A DNA stretch of 55,879 nt from Treponema sp. (GTDB lineage Bacteria > Spirochaetota > Spirochaetia > Treponematales > Breznakiellaceae). A program made the translations under genes and the position numbers. Position 1 is the stretch's first letter. Each line of letters opens with the position of its first letter. The notes under the pieces were generated by a model. It was not told where the DNA came from, searched no databases, and worked only from the letters and a program-made list of their open reading frames with translations. Location: assembly GCA_031266095.1 (NCBI GenBank), contig JAISBR010000049.1, forward strand, positions 1 through 55,879, given 5' to 3'. Shown one piece after another: positions 7,535 through 16,478 of this stretch.

Positions 7535-9208
7535 TTGTTCCTGTTTTCTACCAAGGCGGTATATAAAGCACAATTTTCAAATTTTCTCTTGTGTTTTTTC
7601 TGTTCCGTTTCGCTTTCTTCCTTAAGTTTTGCTGATCCCGGCACGCCGGAAGAGCTTGCCGCGTCCATTGAACGCGCCATGAGTGATGAGCAGGCCCTGG
7701 CCCAGACCTTTATGCTTGGCTGGGTAGGAGCGGAACCATCGCCGCTTATTCTGGAATGGATTCATGAGCGGGGTATTGGCGGAGTGAAGATCTTCGGCTG
7801 GAATACTGAAGATACGCTGAGGCTTGCCGGAACCGTGGGTTCTTTGCAGAAGGCAAGTCTTGCGGGGTCTTTTAATATCCCTCTCTTTGTGGCCACCGAT
7901 CAAGAGGGGGGCTGGATTCGCCATATAAAGGGAAGCACCAGCGAGACGCCCGGTAATATGGCCATCGGCGCTTCCGGCTATCCAAGAGATGCATACCTCG
8001 CGGGCTATTACATTGGCAGGGAACTGGCGGTACTGGGGATCAATATGAACTTTGCTCCTGCGGTGGACCTCTTTATCAACCGGGATTCGGTGCTTATCGG
8101 CCCCAGGGCCTTTGGGAGCGATCCGGTGAAGACGGGGATTTTGGGAGGGGCTTTTATGAAGGGCCAGCAGGCCGCCGGGGTGATTCCCACCGCAAAGCAT
8201 TATCCCGGTCATGGTGATACTGATCTGGATTCTCACGGGGTACTGCCCCAAATTATGGTTTCTTTTGAGACTCTCTGGGATCGGGAACTGGTACCCTACC
8301 GTATGCTGGCCGCCGAAGGATTACCCGCGGTGATGAGCGGACACCTTGCCTTTCCCAATACCAGCGCGGCATCGACCCCGGCTTCGCTTTCGCCCTGGTT
8401 TTTGAAAGACGTGCTCCGGAACAAAATCGGCTACCAGGGGATTATCATTACCGATGATCTCATGATGAACGGCGCCGCAGTTTGGGCGGGGAGCCTTTCC
8501 CGGAGCGCCAAGCAGGCCCTGGTTGCGGGTAACGACATTATTATGCTGTCGACAACACCGGGCCTCTACGACGCGGTGTGGACTTTTTTGCTTGCTTCTA
8601 TGAAAGAGGACGCGGAGTTTCGTATGAGGGTACGTGACGCCGCCCGCCGGGTATTGTTTACCAAACTGCGTTACCTTAAGGGGGAGGGGAAGATTCCCTA
8701 CATTCCGGACCTGCGAAAAGTTGAGACAGAGCTGCCCGATCCTGAAGGAACCGCCTTCTTTTTGAATCTTGCCGCCCGAAGCGTTACCATAGTGAAGCCC
8801 CTGCCGCCGGATTCTGTTTTCCCGCTGAAACCACAGTCCGCCGGACGGGTGCTGCTGGCGGGCAATTATGATGATTTTTTCAAAGCCGGAAAAGCGGCCT
8901 TTCCCGGCGCCGCTTCCTATCGGTATACCGAATTCGAAGGTCCCGCCGCACTGGTGTCATATGCGCGAAACGCCGATACGATCATCTTCTGTCTTTCCGA
9001 CGCCGCGAATCTGCGCCTGCTGCGAAGCCTTGAGCCGCTTAAAAAACGGGTGATCGCTCTTTCGGTATTAAGCCCGGTGTACCTTGAAAGTGTCCCCTGG
9101 GTGAGCGGGGCGGTCGCGGTTTACAGCTATGCCTCTGAATCTTTTGCGGCGGGTTTTTCCGCAATCATCGGCAGAATACCCGCTGAAGGTAGACTGCCCT
9201 ATGAATAA
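7535..9208 (+). CDS. Exported GH3-family beta-N-acetylhexosaminidase-like glycosidase
   Basis: 557 aa. Signal peptide (hydrophobic core about residues 15-33, cleavage near SFA-DPG), so it acts outside the cytoplasm. The catalytic GH3 domain shows ATDQEGGWIRHI (about 119), the NagZ-type signature KHYPGHGDTDLDSH (about 220-233) and ITDDLMMNG (about 304). These are the motifs of beta-N-acetylglucosaminidases acting on chitin oligomers or peptidoglycan fragments; the substrate is not determined. A C-terminal domain (about 400-557) without clear motifs follows. Start is TTG 7535 with GGGGGA nine bases upstream; there is no in-frame ATG before the signal sequence. The stop overlaps the next gene by 8 bases, suggesting translational coupling. 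Confidence 0.85.
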   Translation: MFLFSTKAVYKAQFSNFLLCFFCSVSLSSLSFADPGTPEELAASIERAMSDEQALAQTFMLGWVGAEPSPLILEWIHERGIGGVKIFGWNTEDTLRLAGTVGSLQKASLAGSFNIPLFVATDQEGGWIRHIKGSTSETPGNMAIGASGYPRDAYLAGYYIGRELAVLGINMNFAPAVDLFINRDSVLIGPRAFGSDPVKTGILGGAFMKGQQAAGVIPTAKHYPGHGDTDLDSHGVLPQIMVSFETLWDRELVPYRMLAAEGLPAVMSGHLAFPNTSAASTPASLSPWFLKDVLRNKIGYQGIIITDDLMMNGAAVWAGSLSRSAKQALVAGNDIIMLSTTPGLYDAVWTFLLASMKEDAEFRMRVRDAARRVLFTKLRYLKGEGKIPYIPDLRKVETELPDPEGTAFFLNLAARSVTIVKPLPPDSVFPLKPQSAGRVLLAGNYDDFFKAGKAAFPGAASYRYTEFEGPAALVSYARNADTIIFCLSDAANLRLLRSLEPLKKRVIALSVLSPVYLESVPWVSGAVAVYSYASESFAAGFSAIIGRIPAEGRLPYE

Positions 9209-10049
9209 AGCCCTCCGCTGGCGAAAAATGAAAAAAAAGGACGCCGCCGGACTTGAAATTTTGCTTCGCGATCAGGAACCCTGGTGTGTCGCCGCCTGCA
9301 GCAGATTCCTGAAGCGCAATCCCGCAAGGGATTACGTATGGACTCTGCGGGACAAAAACGGCGGCGTCTCCTCTATGATCATTCAGTCAAAATGGACCCT
9401 GTTACCGGTATTGTGCGGTCAAAAAACTATACCCTCACCGCGTTTTCTCTGCGGCTTTTTCAATACTGTTCCGATCCATTCCCTGCAGGGCCAGAAAGAC
9501 GAGGCCGTTCTTTTGGAACAGGCCCTGAGGGAGCTTGGCCGGCAGGCATCGGAAACCATTGATTACGATCTCATGCTCATAGACAGATCGCCTAACGAAG
9601 AATGTTTTTCCGCCGGCCCCCCGGATCTGATACTCCGAAAGCCCTTATTCACCGATGCGGATACTCTTGCCGCACTGCAAGCCGATTATGAGCGGGAAGA
9701 GGTACTGCCCAAAAACGCGGTGTTTAATCCTGCGGCCAGCCGGCTGAATATTGAGCGTATCCTTTCAAACGAACAGATACTCACCGCGGAACTCGACGGC
9801 CGCCTGGTGGGAAAGATCAACACCAGCAGCCTGTCCTTTACCCGCTTTCAGGTCGGCGGCGTCTATGTGCACCCTGATTTCCGGGGGCTTGGTATCGCCC
9901 GCCGTATGGCCGCCGAATTTGTCCGATCCCTTATCGCCCAGGGGAAGGGGATTAGCCTTTTCGTCAAAAAATCGAATTTCGCCGCCAGTTCCCTCTATCG
10001 TTGCCTGGGTTTTACTGTTTTGGGAGATTACCGGATCAGCTATTACTGA
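9201..10049 (+). CDS. GNAT-family N-acetyltransferase
   Basis: 282 aa. The C-terminal half is a GNAT domain: FQVGGVYVHPDFRGLGIARR (about 218-237) holds the acetyl-CoA binding R/Q-x-x-G-x-A-like loop, followed by SLFVKKSNFAASSLYRCLGF. The N-terminal ~150 residues are not recognised and may be a degenerate GNAT repeat, as in two-domain spirochaete acetyltransferases. ATG 9201 overlaps the GH3 stop. The start at 9129 would overlap GH3 by a further 72 bases without a better ribosome site. The substrate is unknown; pairing with a sugar hydrolase suggests an amino sugar or peptide but this is inference. Confidence 0.75.
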   Translation: MNKALRWRKMKKKDAAGLEILLRDQEPWCVAACSRFLKRNPARDYVWTLRDKNGGVSSMIIQSKWTLLPVLCGQKTIPSPRFLCGFFNTVPIHSLQGQKDEAVLLEQALRELGRQASETIDYDLMLIDRSPNEECFSAGPPDLILRKPLFTDADTLAALQADYEREEVLPKNAVFNPAASRLNIERILSNEQILTAELDGRLVGKINTSSLSFTRFQVGGVYVHPDFRGLGIARRMAAEFVRSLIAQGKGISLFVKKSNFAASSLYRCLGFTVLGDYRISYY

Positions 10050-10145
10050 AGCTTTTAAGTTAGACGGGCGCCCTTTTGGGTTGATCGGACGCCTCTGTAT
10101 GTTTCGCAGCCTGCGAACCGGAGGTTCGGCGGCGAGAAACTACAA

Positions 10146-10183
10146 GAGCCTCGGCAAAACTAACCGAGTTTTGCAAGAGGCTC
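10146..10183. terminator. Stem-loop after the GNAT gene
   Basis: GAGCCTC and GCAAAACT pair with AGTTTTGC and GAGGCTC, interrupted by two unpaired bases per side, loop about 5 nt. It closes the GH3-GNAT transcript and lies immediately before the phased boxes of the RND promoter. Confidence 0.5.
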
Positions 10184-10239
10184 AGTTTACTAAAAGTTTA
10201 ACTTTCCTTAAAACTTGCTTTACCTTTTCCTGCTACCCT
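10184..10239 (+). promoter_or_regulatory. Phased 11-bp boxes and -10 of the RND operon (site A)
   Basis: Four units start at 10184 (AGTTTAC), 10195 (AGTTTAA), 10206 (CCTTAAA) and 10217 (GCTTTAC), each followed by a 4-bp spacer. The -10 TACCCT (10234-10239), preceded by TGC (extended -10), begins 17 bp after the fourth unit start. There is no -35 element. The same layout recurs at 16313, 18326 and 53222. Predicted transcript start is near 10246, 26 bp before the MFP start codon. Confidence 0.65.
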
Positions 10240-10271
10240 TGGATTCGAAAAACACTTTCCGGGGGAAAACG

Positions 10272-11207
10272 ATGAAAAAAAAAAGAACAAAAACACTTGT
10301 AATGGTTCTTGGAACCCTGCTTGCCGTATGCGGCTTTCTGTTTGGCCCAAGTCTGCTTATTTCCGGGGACGAAAACAAAGGGGAAAGTAAAACCGGGGAA
10401 ACACCGCTTTTTTCGGTAAAAACGGAAAACGCGGAAAAGCGGACGCTGCGCGCGTTCCTTGAGGTAAACGGCGATATTGTAAGCGGACAGGAGACCGATG
10501 TTTTTCCCGATGTGGCGGGAAAACTTGTCCGGCTTACTATCGCCCTGGGATCACCGGTTCGTAAAGGGGATGTTATAGCGGCGGTTGACCCTTCGAAACC
10601 GGGAATGATCTATATGAACAGCCCGGTATACGCGCCGATTTCAGGTACCGTCTTGCGGGCGCCCGTTTCAGTAGGGGCAACGGTCGGTCCGGGTACCAGT
10701 ATTGCCGTGATTTCCGTGACCGACAATCTTGAAATAAACGCCCGCATACCGGAACGGGAAATCGCCGGCCTGCGGACCGGGCTTAAGGCGGAGGTGAGCC
10801 TCGCGGCGTATCCGGGAGCATATTTTCCCGCGACAATCAGCCATGTTTCGCCGGTGCTGGACACCGCGTCACGGACAAAATTGATAAGTCTTAGATTTGA
10901 CCGGAATGACAGCCGGATAAACGCCGGAATGTTTGCCTGCGTCAGGATCAATACCGGTATCTACGATAATGTACTTACCGTACCTGCCGAGGCGGTGGTC
11001 AGGAAACACGGTGAAGACACCGTGTATATCCTGCGGGGGACAGGACAAGTCCAGGCGGAAAGCCGTCCGGTGGCGGTAGGTGTAACCCTTGACGGATGGA
11101 CTGAAATTCGATCCGGCCTTGACGAAGGCGAAGCCGTTGTTGTCCAGGGACAGCAGTTATTGAGCGGTGGGGAAGCTGTGCGGATTATCGCCAGAGGCGG
11201 AAAATGA
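10272..11207 (+). CDS. RND efflux membrane fusion protein (periplasmic adaptor)
   Basis: 311 aa HlyD/AcrA-type adaptor that links an inner-membrane RND pump to an outer-membrane channel. It has an N-terminal membrane anchor (LGTLLAVCGFLFGPSLLI), biotinyl-lipoyl-like halves (DVAGKLVRLTIALGSPVRKG and VYAPISGTVLRAPVSVGATV), and a beta-barrel and membrane-proximal domain ending GLDEGEAVVVQGQQLLSGGE. The helical hairpin is essentially absent, so it is short like some spirochaete adaptors. Start ATG 10272 follows GGGGGAAAACG; the longer frame from 10215 would begin upstream of the predicted transcript start. It overlaps the pump gene by 4 bases. No TolC-like gene is in the window. Confidence 0.85.
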   Translation: MKKKRTKTLVMVLGTLLAVCGFLFGPSLLISGDENKGESKTGETPLFSVKTENAEKRTLRAFLEVNGDIVSGQETDVFPDVAGKLVRLTIALGSPVRKGDVIAAVDPSKPGMIYMNSPVYAPISGTVLRAPVSVGATVGPGTSIAVISVTDNLEINARIPEREIAGLRTGLKAEVSLAAYPGAYFPATISHVSPVLDTASRTKLISLRFDRNDSRINAGMFACVRINTGIYDNVLTVPAEAVVRKHGEDTVYILRGTGQVQAESRPVAVGVTLDGWTEIRSGLDEGEAVVVQGQQLLSGGEAVRIIARGGK

Positions 11208-14200
11208 GTATCGCGAAGGCGGTGGTCGAACGGCCGGTACTGTGGCTCGTGGTTTTCACGCTTGTTTCAATCGGCGGTATATTTCTTGTTTCGAATATTG
11301 CCTTTGACATGCTCCCCGAAGTGGAAATCCCCTACATCGCCGTTGTCACAATGTATCCGGGGGCGGACCCTGAAACGGTTGAAAAGGCGGTTACCGATGT
11401 GCTTGAAGGGGGATTGGCGAATACCAGCGGCATCACCAAGATGACCTCGGTCTCAAGGGAACAGTCCAGCATGGTACTGCTTGAGTTTGCCTTTGGGACC
11501 GACATGGATACTAAGATAAACCGGGTTCGGGAAAATATCGACATGGTAAAAAGCGCGCTGCCGGATACAGCGGACGCGCCCCTGGTGATACTGGCTAAGG
11601 CTAATGACGAGCCTATCATGCGTATCGGGATAAGCGGCAGCGGATTCTCACAAAACGAATTACGGGCCTACGCTAAAAATGATATTCAGAACCGGCTCAA
11701 ACAGATTGAAGGGGTTGCTTCCTGTGATGTTGAGGGAGGACAGGATCTGGCGGTGCGGGTCTCGGTATCCCAAAACCGTCTTGAGGCATACGGGGTAACG
11801 ATCAGCGAAATCGCGGGTGCTCTTGCCGCGCAGAATCTGCAGCTCGGCGCGGGCTTCATTGAGGAAGGACTCGTGGAGTATTCGATAAAAACCTCCGGTG
11901 AATATGACAGCGTTACCGCCATTGCCCAAACTGTTGTCACCCAGGTGAACGGCGCGGATATCAGGCTGGGGGACATCGGAAGCGTGGCGCTGGATTATGC
12001 GGAGGAACGGTCCGCGGCGTATATCAACGGGGAACCGGGAGTATATTTGTCTATCATGAAGCAGAGCGGAGCAAATACCATCCGGGCCGCGGACCAGATT
12101 TACCGCCGGCTTGATTCAATAGAAAGAACACTGCCCCAGGGTATCGGCCTTGATATTATCCAGGACTCGACCACCGAGATCCGCGCCATGATTAGTGAAT
12201 TGGTGAATTCCGCGGTCCTGGGGGTTCTCCTTGCCATGGCGGTACTCCTCCTGTTTTTCAGAAACATCAACGGTTCCATCATCGTCGGTTTATCCATCCC
12301 CATCTCGTTTCTGATTACGCTCCTCGTCATGAGCCTGGCGCATATTACGATCAATATGATGACTCTGGCGGGGCTTATCCTCGGCTTGGGAATGATCGTC
12401 GATTCATCAATAGTGATGCTGGAGGGAGTAACAAAATTCCGAGAAAAAGGAAAAAAGCCGAGTATCGCGGCTATCTTTGCCGGAGATGAGGTGATATCGT
12501 CAATTATCGCGTCCACCATCACCACTATTTGCGTGTTCCTGCCGGTATATCTTTTCAAAAACCGCCTGGAAATCGTCGGCCTCCTGGTGCAGGATATGCT
12601 TTTTACTATTGGCATTTCGATCATATCAAGTCTCTTTGTGGCGGTTTTCCTCGTGCCCGTTTTGGCGGCTAAATGGCTGCCTGTCCACAGCCGCCTGCAA
12701 AAACCCTTACGTAATCCATCCTTGAAAAAAATCGACACCCTTATCGCCGGCGGAATTGAGGCAATAAACCGGGCCTATACCCGGCTCCTGTCAAAGGCCC
12801 TCAGACACCGGCTTGTCACCGTTTTACTGGTGATCGCCGCGTTTGCCGGTTCGGTTTTCGCGCTCCTAAAAATGGATATCGTGATGTTTCCCGATATGGA
12901 CAGCAATACTATCACCGTTGATATAATGATGCCCCTGGGTACACGTTATGAAGATACCAAAGCGGTAGCCCTGGAACTGCATGAATACGCTATCGCGGAA
13001 ATTGTGGGGGCTAAAAATATTAGCGCCAAAATAGGCGGCGGCGGTTCTGTCCTGAGTGACGCCGGGAACAACACCGCCAGCGTTACGGTTGTTCTTGACC
13101 TGGATAATCCCCAGGCGGATTCAAGCGATACGGTAAAAGGAAAACTCCGCGCCCACTTTTCCTCGTTCCCCAGCGCGGTAATCAGTTTTTCCGAAGGCGA
13201 TTTTGCCGCCCTGAGCGGCGGTTCCGATATTGACATTGTCCTCCGCGCCGACGATTTATCCCAAGGCATCGCCGAGGCGGCTGTCGTCAAGAATCTGCTG
13301 GAAGAAAAGGCGCCGGAAGTCGAGGACATTGCCGTTGACGTAAACTCAGGGCTGCCGCAGATTTCGGTTACTATTGACCGGCAGCGGGCCTATAACATGG
13401 GCCTCTCCGTCACTACAATCGCCCGTGAAATAGCCGCGTCTATGAACGGCGTAACCGCTACCACCTTCCGGCAAAGCGGCGACGAGTATGACGTGGTACT
13501 GCAACTCGCGAAAGAAGACCGTTACGAGCTTCCCGATCTGGGGAAAATATTTGTCCGTTCTTCCAGGGGCGTCCTTTTTCCGTTTTCTAATTTCGCGGTT
13601 TTTGAGAAAACCCAGGGACCGGAACGTATCAACCACGAAGGACAGGCGCGGACCATACATATCACCGCCAGCCTGAAAGAAGGACAGTCCCTGGGAAAAA
13701 CAGAAGAGACGATAAAAGCGCTCCTTGCGGAACAGGGCATCAGCGCGGAGTTTGCCGGAGAATCAGCCGAAACAAGCGATATGCTGCAAACTTTTATGCT
13801 GGTCATTATCCTGGCGCTCCTTTTGATATTCGGCGTTATGGCGGCGCAATACGAATCTTTCCGGGACCCAATCATTAATTTCTGTACCATACCACTCATG
13901 CTGATCGGCGTTGTTATTATTCATCTTATTACCGGACAGACCATGAGCGCCTTTACCATGATAGGCTTTGTGATGCTTGCCGGCATCGTCGTCAACAACG
14001 GCATCCTGCTGGTAGATTACACCAATCTGCTCACCCGCCGGGGAACGCCGCTTATGGAAGCCTGCCTCGAAGCCGGCGCGTCCCGCTTCCGTCCGGTTTT
14101 GATGACCGCCCTTACTACTATGCTGGGGCTTGCGCCGATGGCTTTCTTTCCCGGTAAGTCTTCAATGATGACCGCTCCTATCGGTCTTGCCGTATTCGGC

Positions 14201-14299
14201 GGACTCGCGTCGGCAACGGTGATAACGCTGTTCTTTATTCCGGTGATATACTCATTGGTTAACCATGATAAGAGCCGGCCCTCCCGCCCGGAACCCTGA
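11204..14299 (+). CDS. RND-family multidrug/hydrophobe exporter (AcrB/HAE1 type)
   Basis: 1031 aa, the normal length of an RND pump. It starts VVERPVLWLVVFTLVSIGG (TM1) with the family motif MLPEVEIPYIAV, then the large periplasmic loop, TM2-6 from about residue 330 (FFRNINGSIIVGLSIPISFL), a second loop and TM8-12 (FGVMAAQYESFRDPIINF, then GFVMLAGIVVNNGILLVDY). The TM4 proton-relay motif reads GLGMIVDSSIV, with one Asp where AcrB has two. It probably exports toxic amphiphiles or antibiotics by proton antiport; the substrate is unknown. ATGA overlap with the adaptor gene. The two-component genes follow after 152 bp, suggesting regulated drug efflux. Confidence 0.9.
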   Translation: MSIAKAVVERPVLWLVVFTLVSIGGIFLVSNIAFDMLPEVEIPYIAVVTMYPGADPETVEKAVTDVLEGGLANTSGITKMTSVSREQSSMVLLEFAFGTDMDTKINRVRENIDMVKSALPDTADAPLVILAKANDEPIMRIGISGSGFSQNELRAYAKNDIQNRLKQIEGVASCDVEGGQDLAVRVSVSQNRLEAYGVTISEIAGALAAQNLQLGAGFIEEGLVEYSIKTSGEYDSVTAIAQTVVTQVNGADIRLGDIGSVALDYAEERSAAYINGEPGVYLSIMKQSGANTIRAADQIYRRLDSIERTLPQGIGLDIIQDSTTEIRAMISELVNSAVLGVLLAMAVLLLFFRNINGSIIVGLSIPISFLITLLVMSLAHITINMMTLAGLILGLGMIVDSSIVMLEGVTKFREKGKKPSIAAIFAGDEVISSIIASTITTICVFLPVYLFKNRLEIVGLLVQDMLFTIGISIISSLFVAVFLVPVLAAKWLPVHSRLQKPLRNPSLKKIDTLIAGGIEAINRAYTRLLSKALRHRLVTVLLVIAAFAGSVFALLKMDIVMFPDMDSNTITVDIMMPLGTRYEDTKAVALELHEYAIAEIVGAKNISAKIGGGGSVLSDAGNNTASVTVVLDLDNPQADSSDTVKGKLRAHFSSFPSAVISFSEGDFAALSGGSDIDIVLRADDLSQGIAEAAVVKNLLEEKAPEVEDIAVDVNSGLPQISVTIDRQRAYNMGLSVTTIAREIAASMNGVTATTFRQSGDEYDVVLQLAKEDRYELPDLGKIFVRSSRGVLFPFSNFAVFEKTQGPERINHEGQARTIHITASLKEGQSLGKTEETIKALLAEQGISAEFAGESAETSDMLQTFMLVIILALLLIFGVMAAQYESFRDPIINFCTIPLMLIGVVIIHLITGQTMSAFTMIGFVMLAGIVVNNGILLVDYTNLLTRRGTPLMEACLEAGASRFRPVLMTALTTMLGLAPMAFFPGKSSMMTAPIGLAVFGGLASATVITLFFIPVIYSLVNHDKSRPSRPEP

Positions 14300-14390
14300 C
14301 GCGATGAGAATAGAAACTGTGGTTGTCCACGGGATTTTGGAGAGTGGATTTTTGAGAATACTTGCTGATATTATAAATGGGTCTATAGGG

Positions 14391-14417
14391 CGCCTCTAAA
14401 AACTGAAGTTTTTGAAG
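14391..14417. repeat. Dispersed AAACTGAAGTTT hairpin, copy 1
   Basis: CGCCTCTAAAAACTGAAGTT begins a 22-base sequence found identically at 19871. The core AAAC-TGAA-GTTT is the reverse complement of the core at 22199 and 49260. Here only the inner stem is intact. It sits between the RND gene and the first kinase, 35 bp before the start codon. Confidence 0.55.
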
Positions 14418-14451
14418 TTCCCTGTAGTACATAGTCGAAGGAGAAATGATC

Positions 14452-15594
14452 ATGACCATAAAACGACAGATATTTATATTCAATATACGTACGGTTCTGG
14501 TAACACTGTTTGGGCTTTTGGTAGCTGGTTTTGTGTTTCAGCTTGTGCTGGGCGGAATTACGGGCATCGATTTTGAGAATGAACGCGCTCTGCGGGAGGC
14601 GGCCCTGCTGGAAATGGAATATGAACCCCGGCCCTATACGGGCCTGATGCATATATCCGGCTTCCTCTTTACCATCATTTTTGTAACGCTTATTACTCTT
14701 GTAAATAACCTGCTTAACTACCGCCTGACAAAAAACATTGTCCGCCCCCTGGGGCCCCTGAGCGAGGGGGTAAGGCAGATACACGACAATAACCTCGCCT
14801 TTCGCATAGATTATCAAAACGACGATGAATTCCGCCCTATCTGTGATGCCTTTAATGAAATGGCTGCGCGGCTTGAGGCCTCCTCGGAACAAAAACAAAA
14901 AGACGAGGCAAGCCGGGGGGAACTCCTGGCCGGAATATCCCACGATTTGCGCACGCCTCTTACCTCGATAAAAGGGTACATTGAAGGAATGGAAACCGGC
15001 GTCGCCTCCACGCCGGAAATGCGGCGGAATTATTTTTCCATAATAAAAAACAAGACCTCCGATATGGAACATATTATTGAGCGGCTTTTTCTTTTTTCAA
15101 AGCTTGATATGGACGAATTCCCCCTTGCCATGCGGCGTGTCCCGCTTATGCCGGTGATCGCGGATATGATAGAGGAGGCCGCGGATGAATATGATTCGCG
15201 GGGGCTTGCCATACATATTACCCAAAACAACCCGGATGTGTTTATCCTGGCCGATACGCTTTGGCTCCGCAATGTGCTTATCAATATTCTGGAAAACAGC
15301 GTCCGGTATAAGACAAAGGAACGGGGTACTTTGGAAATAAGCGCTGATGTTGTTAATGATTCTGTTTTACTGCGTTTTGTCGATGACGGCCCCGGAGTCA
15401 ACGCCGAAATACTCCCCAAATTATTTGATGTTTTTTACCGCGCCGATCCTTCCCGCAACAAAAAAGGTTCCGGGCTGGGCCTTGCCATAAGTAAAAAAAT
15501 AGTTGAACGTATGAATGGCGCCATTTACGCGGAGCTGCCATATTCCGGGGGCCTTGCGGTCATTATCCGGCTGCCGGCGGCGCGGGGGGTATAA
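14452..15594 (+). CDS. Sensor histidine kinase 1
   Basis: 380 aa membrane kinase. Two transmembrane helices (about 8-34 and 65-88) enclose a loop of only about 30 residues. A HAMP linker (about 88-140) follows, then the phospho-acceptor GISHDLRTPLTSIKGYIEGM (His about 164), the N box LINILENSVRYK and the G boxes DDGPGVNAEI and GSGLGLAISKK. It autophosphorylates and should phosphorylate the adjacent regulator. The tiny outer loop suggests sensing at or within the membrane. ATG 14452 is chosen over 14446 because GGAG is then 9 bases away and the N terminus MTIKRQ matches the paralogue at 16479. It may be transcribed with the RND operon; no phased boxes precede it. Confidence 0.88.
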   Translation: MTIKRQIFIFNIRTVLVTLFGLLVAGFVFQLVLGGITGIDFENERALREAALLEMEYEPRPYTGLMHISGFLFTIIFVTLITLVNNLLNYRLTKNIVRPLGPLSEGVRQIHDNNLAFRIDYQNDDEFRPICDAFNEMAARLEASSEQKQKDEASRGELLAGISHDLRTPLTSIKGYIEGMETGVASTPEMRRNYFSIIKNKTSDMEHIIERLFLFSKLDMDEFPLAMRRVPLMPVIADMIEEAADEYDSRGLAIHITQNNPDVFILADTLWLRNVLINILENSVRYKTKERGTLEISADVVNDSVLLRFVDDGPGVNAEILPKLFDVFYRADPSRNKKGSGLGLAISKKIVERMNGAIYAELPYSGGLAVIIRLPAARGV

Positions 15595-15595
15595 T

Positions 15596-16303
15596 ATGTC
15601 AAACACAAAACCGAGAATATTAATCGTCGAAGACGACAAAGATATTGCCGCCCTGGAAAAAGATTTTTTGGAAATAAACGGCTTTGAGACGGTCATAGAA
15701 GGTGACGGCCTGAAAGGCGCTGATCAGGCATTGTCGGAATCGTTTTCGCTTATCCTGCTTGACCTTATGCTTCCCGGGAAAGACGGCATAAGCCTCTGCC
15801 GCGAAATCCGCTCCAAAATTGATATACCCATCCTCATGGTAACCGCCCTTGGCGAGGATGTTGACAAAGTGCGCGGCCTGGGCCTTGGCGCGGATGATTA
15901 TATCACTAAACCCTTTTCACTGACTGAACTTGTCGCCAGGGTAAAATCTCATCTTGCCCGTTATGAACGGCTCACTCAAAATGCCGGTCATGCAAAAAAG
16001 ATGGATGAAATTGATTTCGACTGGATTCAGATCAATCAGACCACTCACCGGGTTTTTGTTTATGCCCGGGAAATCAGCCTGACCAATAAAGAATATTTGC
16101 TGCTTTGTCTTCTGGCCGGCCATGAGGGAATGGTTTTCAGCAAAGAACAGTTGTACGATAAAATCTGGGGTGAGGATATGTATGGAGAGATAAAAACCGT
16201 AGCGGTACATATCAAACGCCTGAGAGATAAAATCGAGAAAAATCCAAGCAACCCGCTGCATATACAAACTGTTTGGGGCGTAGGTTACCGGTTTACGGCT
16301 TAG
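15596..16303 (+). CDS. OmpR/PhoB-family response regulator 1
   Basis: 235 aa. Receiver domain with acidic pocket (VEDDKD), the phosphorylated Asp in LILLDLMLPGKDG (about 54), Thr in MVTALGE and Lys in ADDYITKPF. The C-terminal winged helix has NKEYLLLCLLAGHEG, LYDKIWGEDMYG, VAVHIKRLRDKI and TVWGVGYRF, the PhoB-type effector. The start codon begins one base after the kinase stop, so the pair is translated together. It is a candidate activator binding the 11-bp phased boxes seen at four promoters here. It is clearly a paralogue of the regulator at 17621. Confidence 0.92.
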   Translation: MSNTKPRILIVEDDKDIAALEKDFLEINGFETVIEGDGLKGADQALSESFSLILLDLMLPGKDGISLCREIRSKIDIPILMVTALGEDVDKVRGLGLGADDYITKPFSLTELVARVKSHLARYERLTQNAGHAKKMDEIDFDWIQINQTTHRVFVYAREISLTNKEYLLLCLLAGHEGMVFSKEQLYDKIWGEDMYGEIKTVAVHIKRLRDKIEKNPSNPLHIQTVWGVGYRFTA

Positions 16304-16312
16304 CGGGAAAAA

Positions 16313-16368
16313 AGTTTACCAATATTTAACCTTTTGTTTATCATCGTTTTATCATTCTCCTTTAGCAT
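16313..16368 (+). promoter_or_regulatory. Phased 11-bp boxes and -10 of the second two-component operon (site B)
   Basis: Units start at 16313 (AGTTTAC), 16324 (ATTTAAC), 16335 (TGTTTAT) and 16346 (GTTTTAT). The -10 TAGCAT (16363-16368) begins 17 bp after the fourth unit start, preceded by TTCTCCTT. This suggests that one of the neighbouring PhoB-type regulators controls the second kinase/regulator pair, possibly positive autoregulation. Confidence 0.65.
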
Positions 16369-16478
16369 AGCCTGGTATGCCCCGTATGACGAAGGGTGAT
16401 ATGCGGAATTTAAAAATGATATAAGCAGCTATGGGAGAAAAATTAGGATGTAACAGAAAGCATCCAGCGGATACCACC

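Noticed and set aside
10050..10145. Possible tRNA or small RNA in the GNAT-RND gap
   Set aside because: No cloverleaf, anticodon arm or CCA-type end could be drawn; apart from the hairpin and phased boxes nothing was seen.
10215..10271. Longer N terminus for the RND adaptor from 10215
   Set aside because: It would start inside the phased boxes, upstream of the predicted transcript start, and lacks a ribosome site; ATG 10272 has one.
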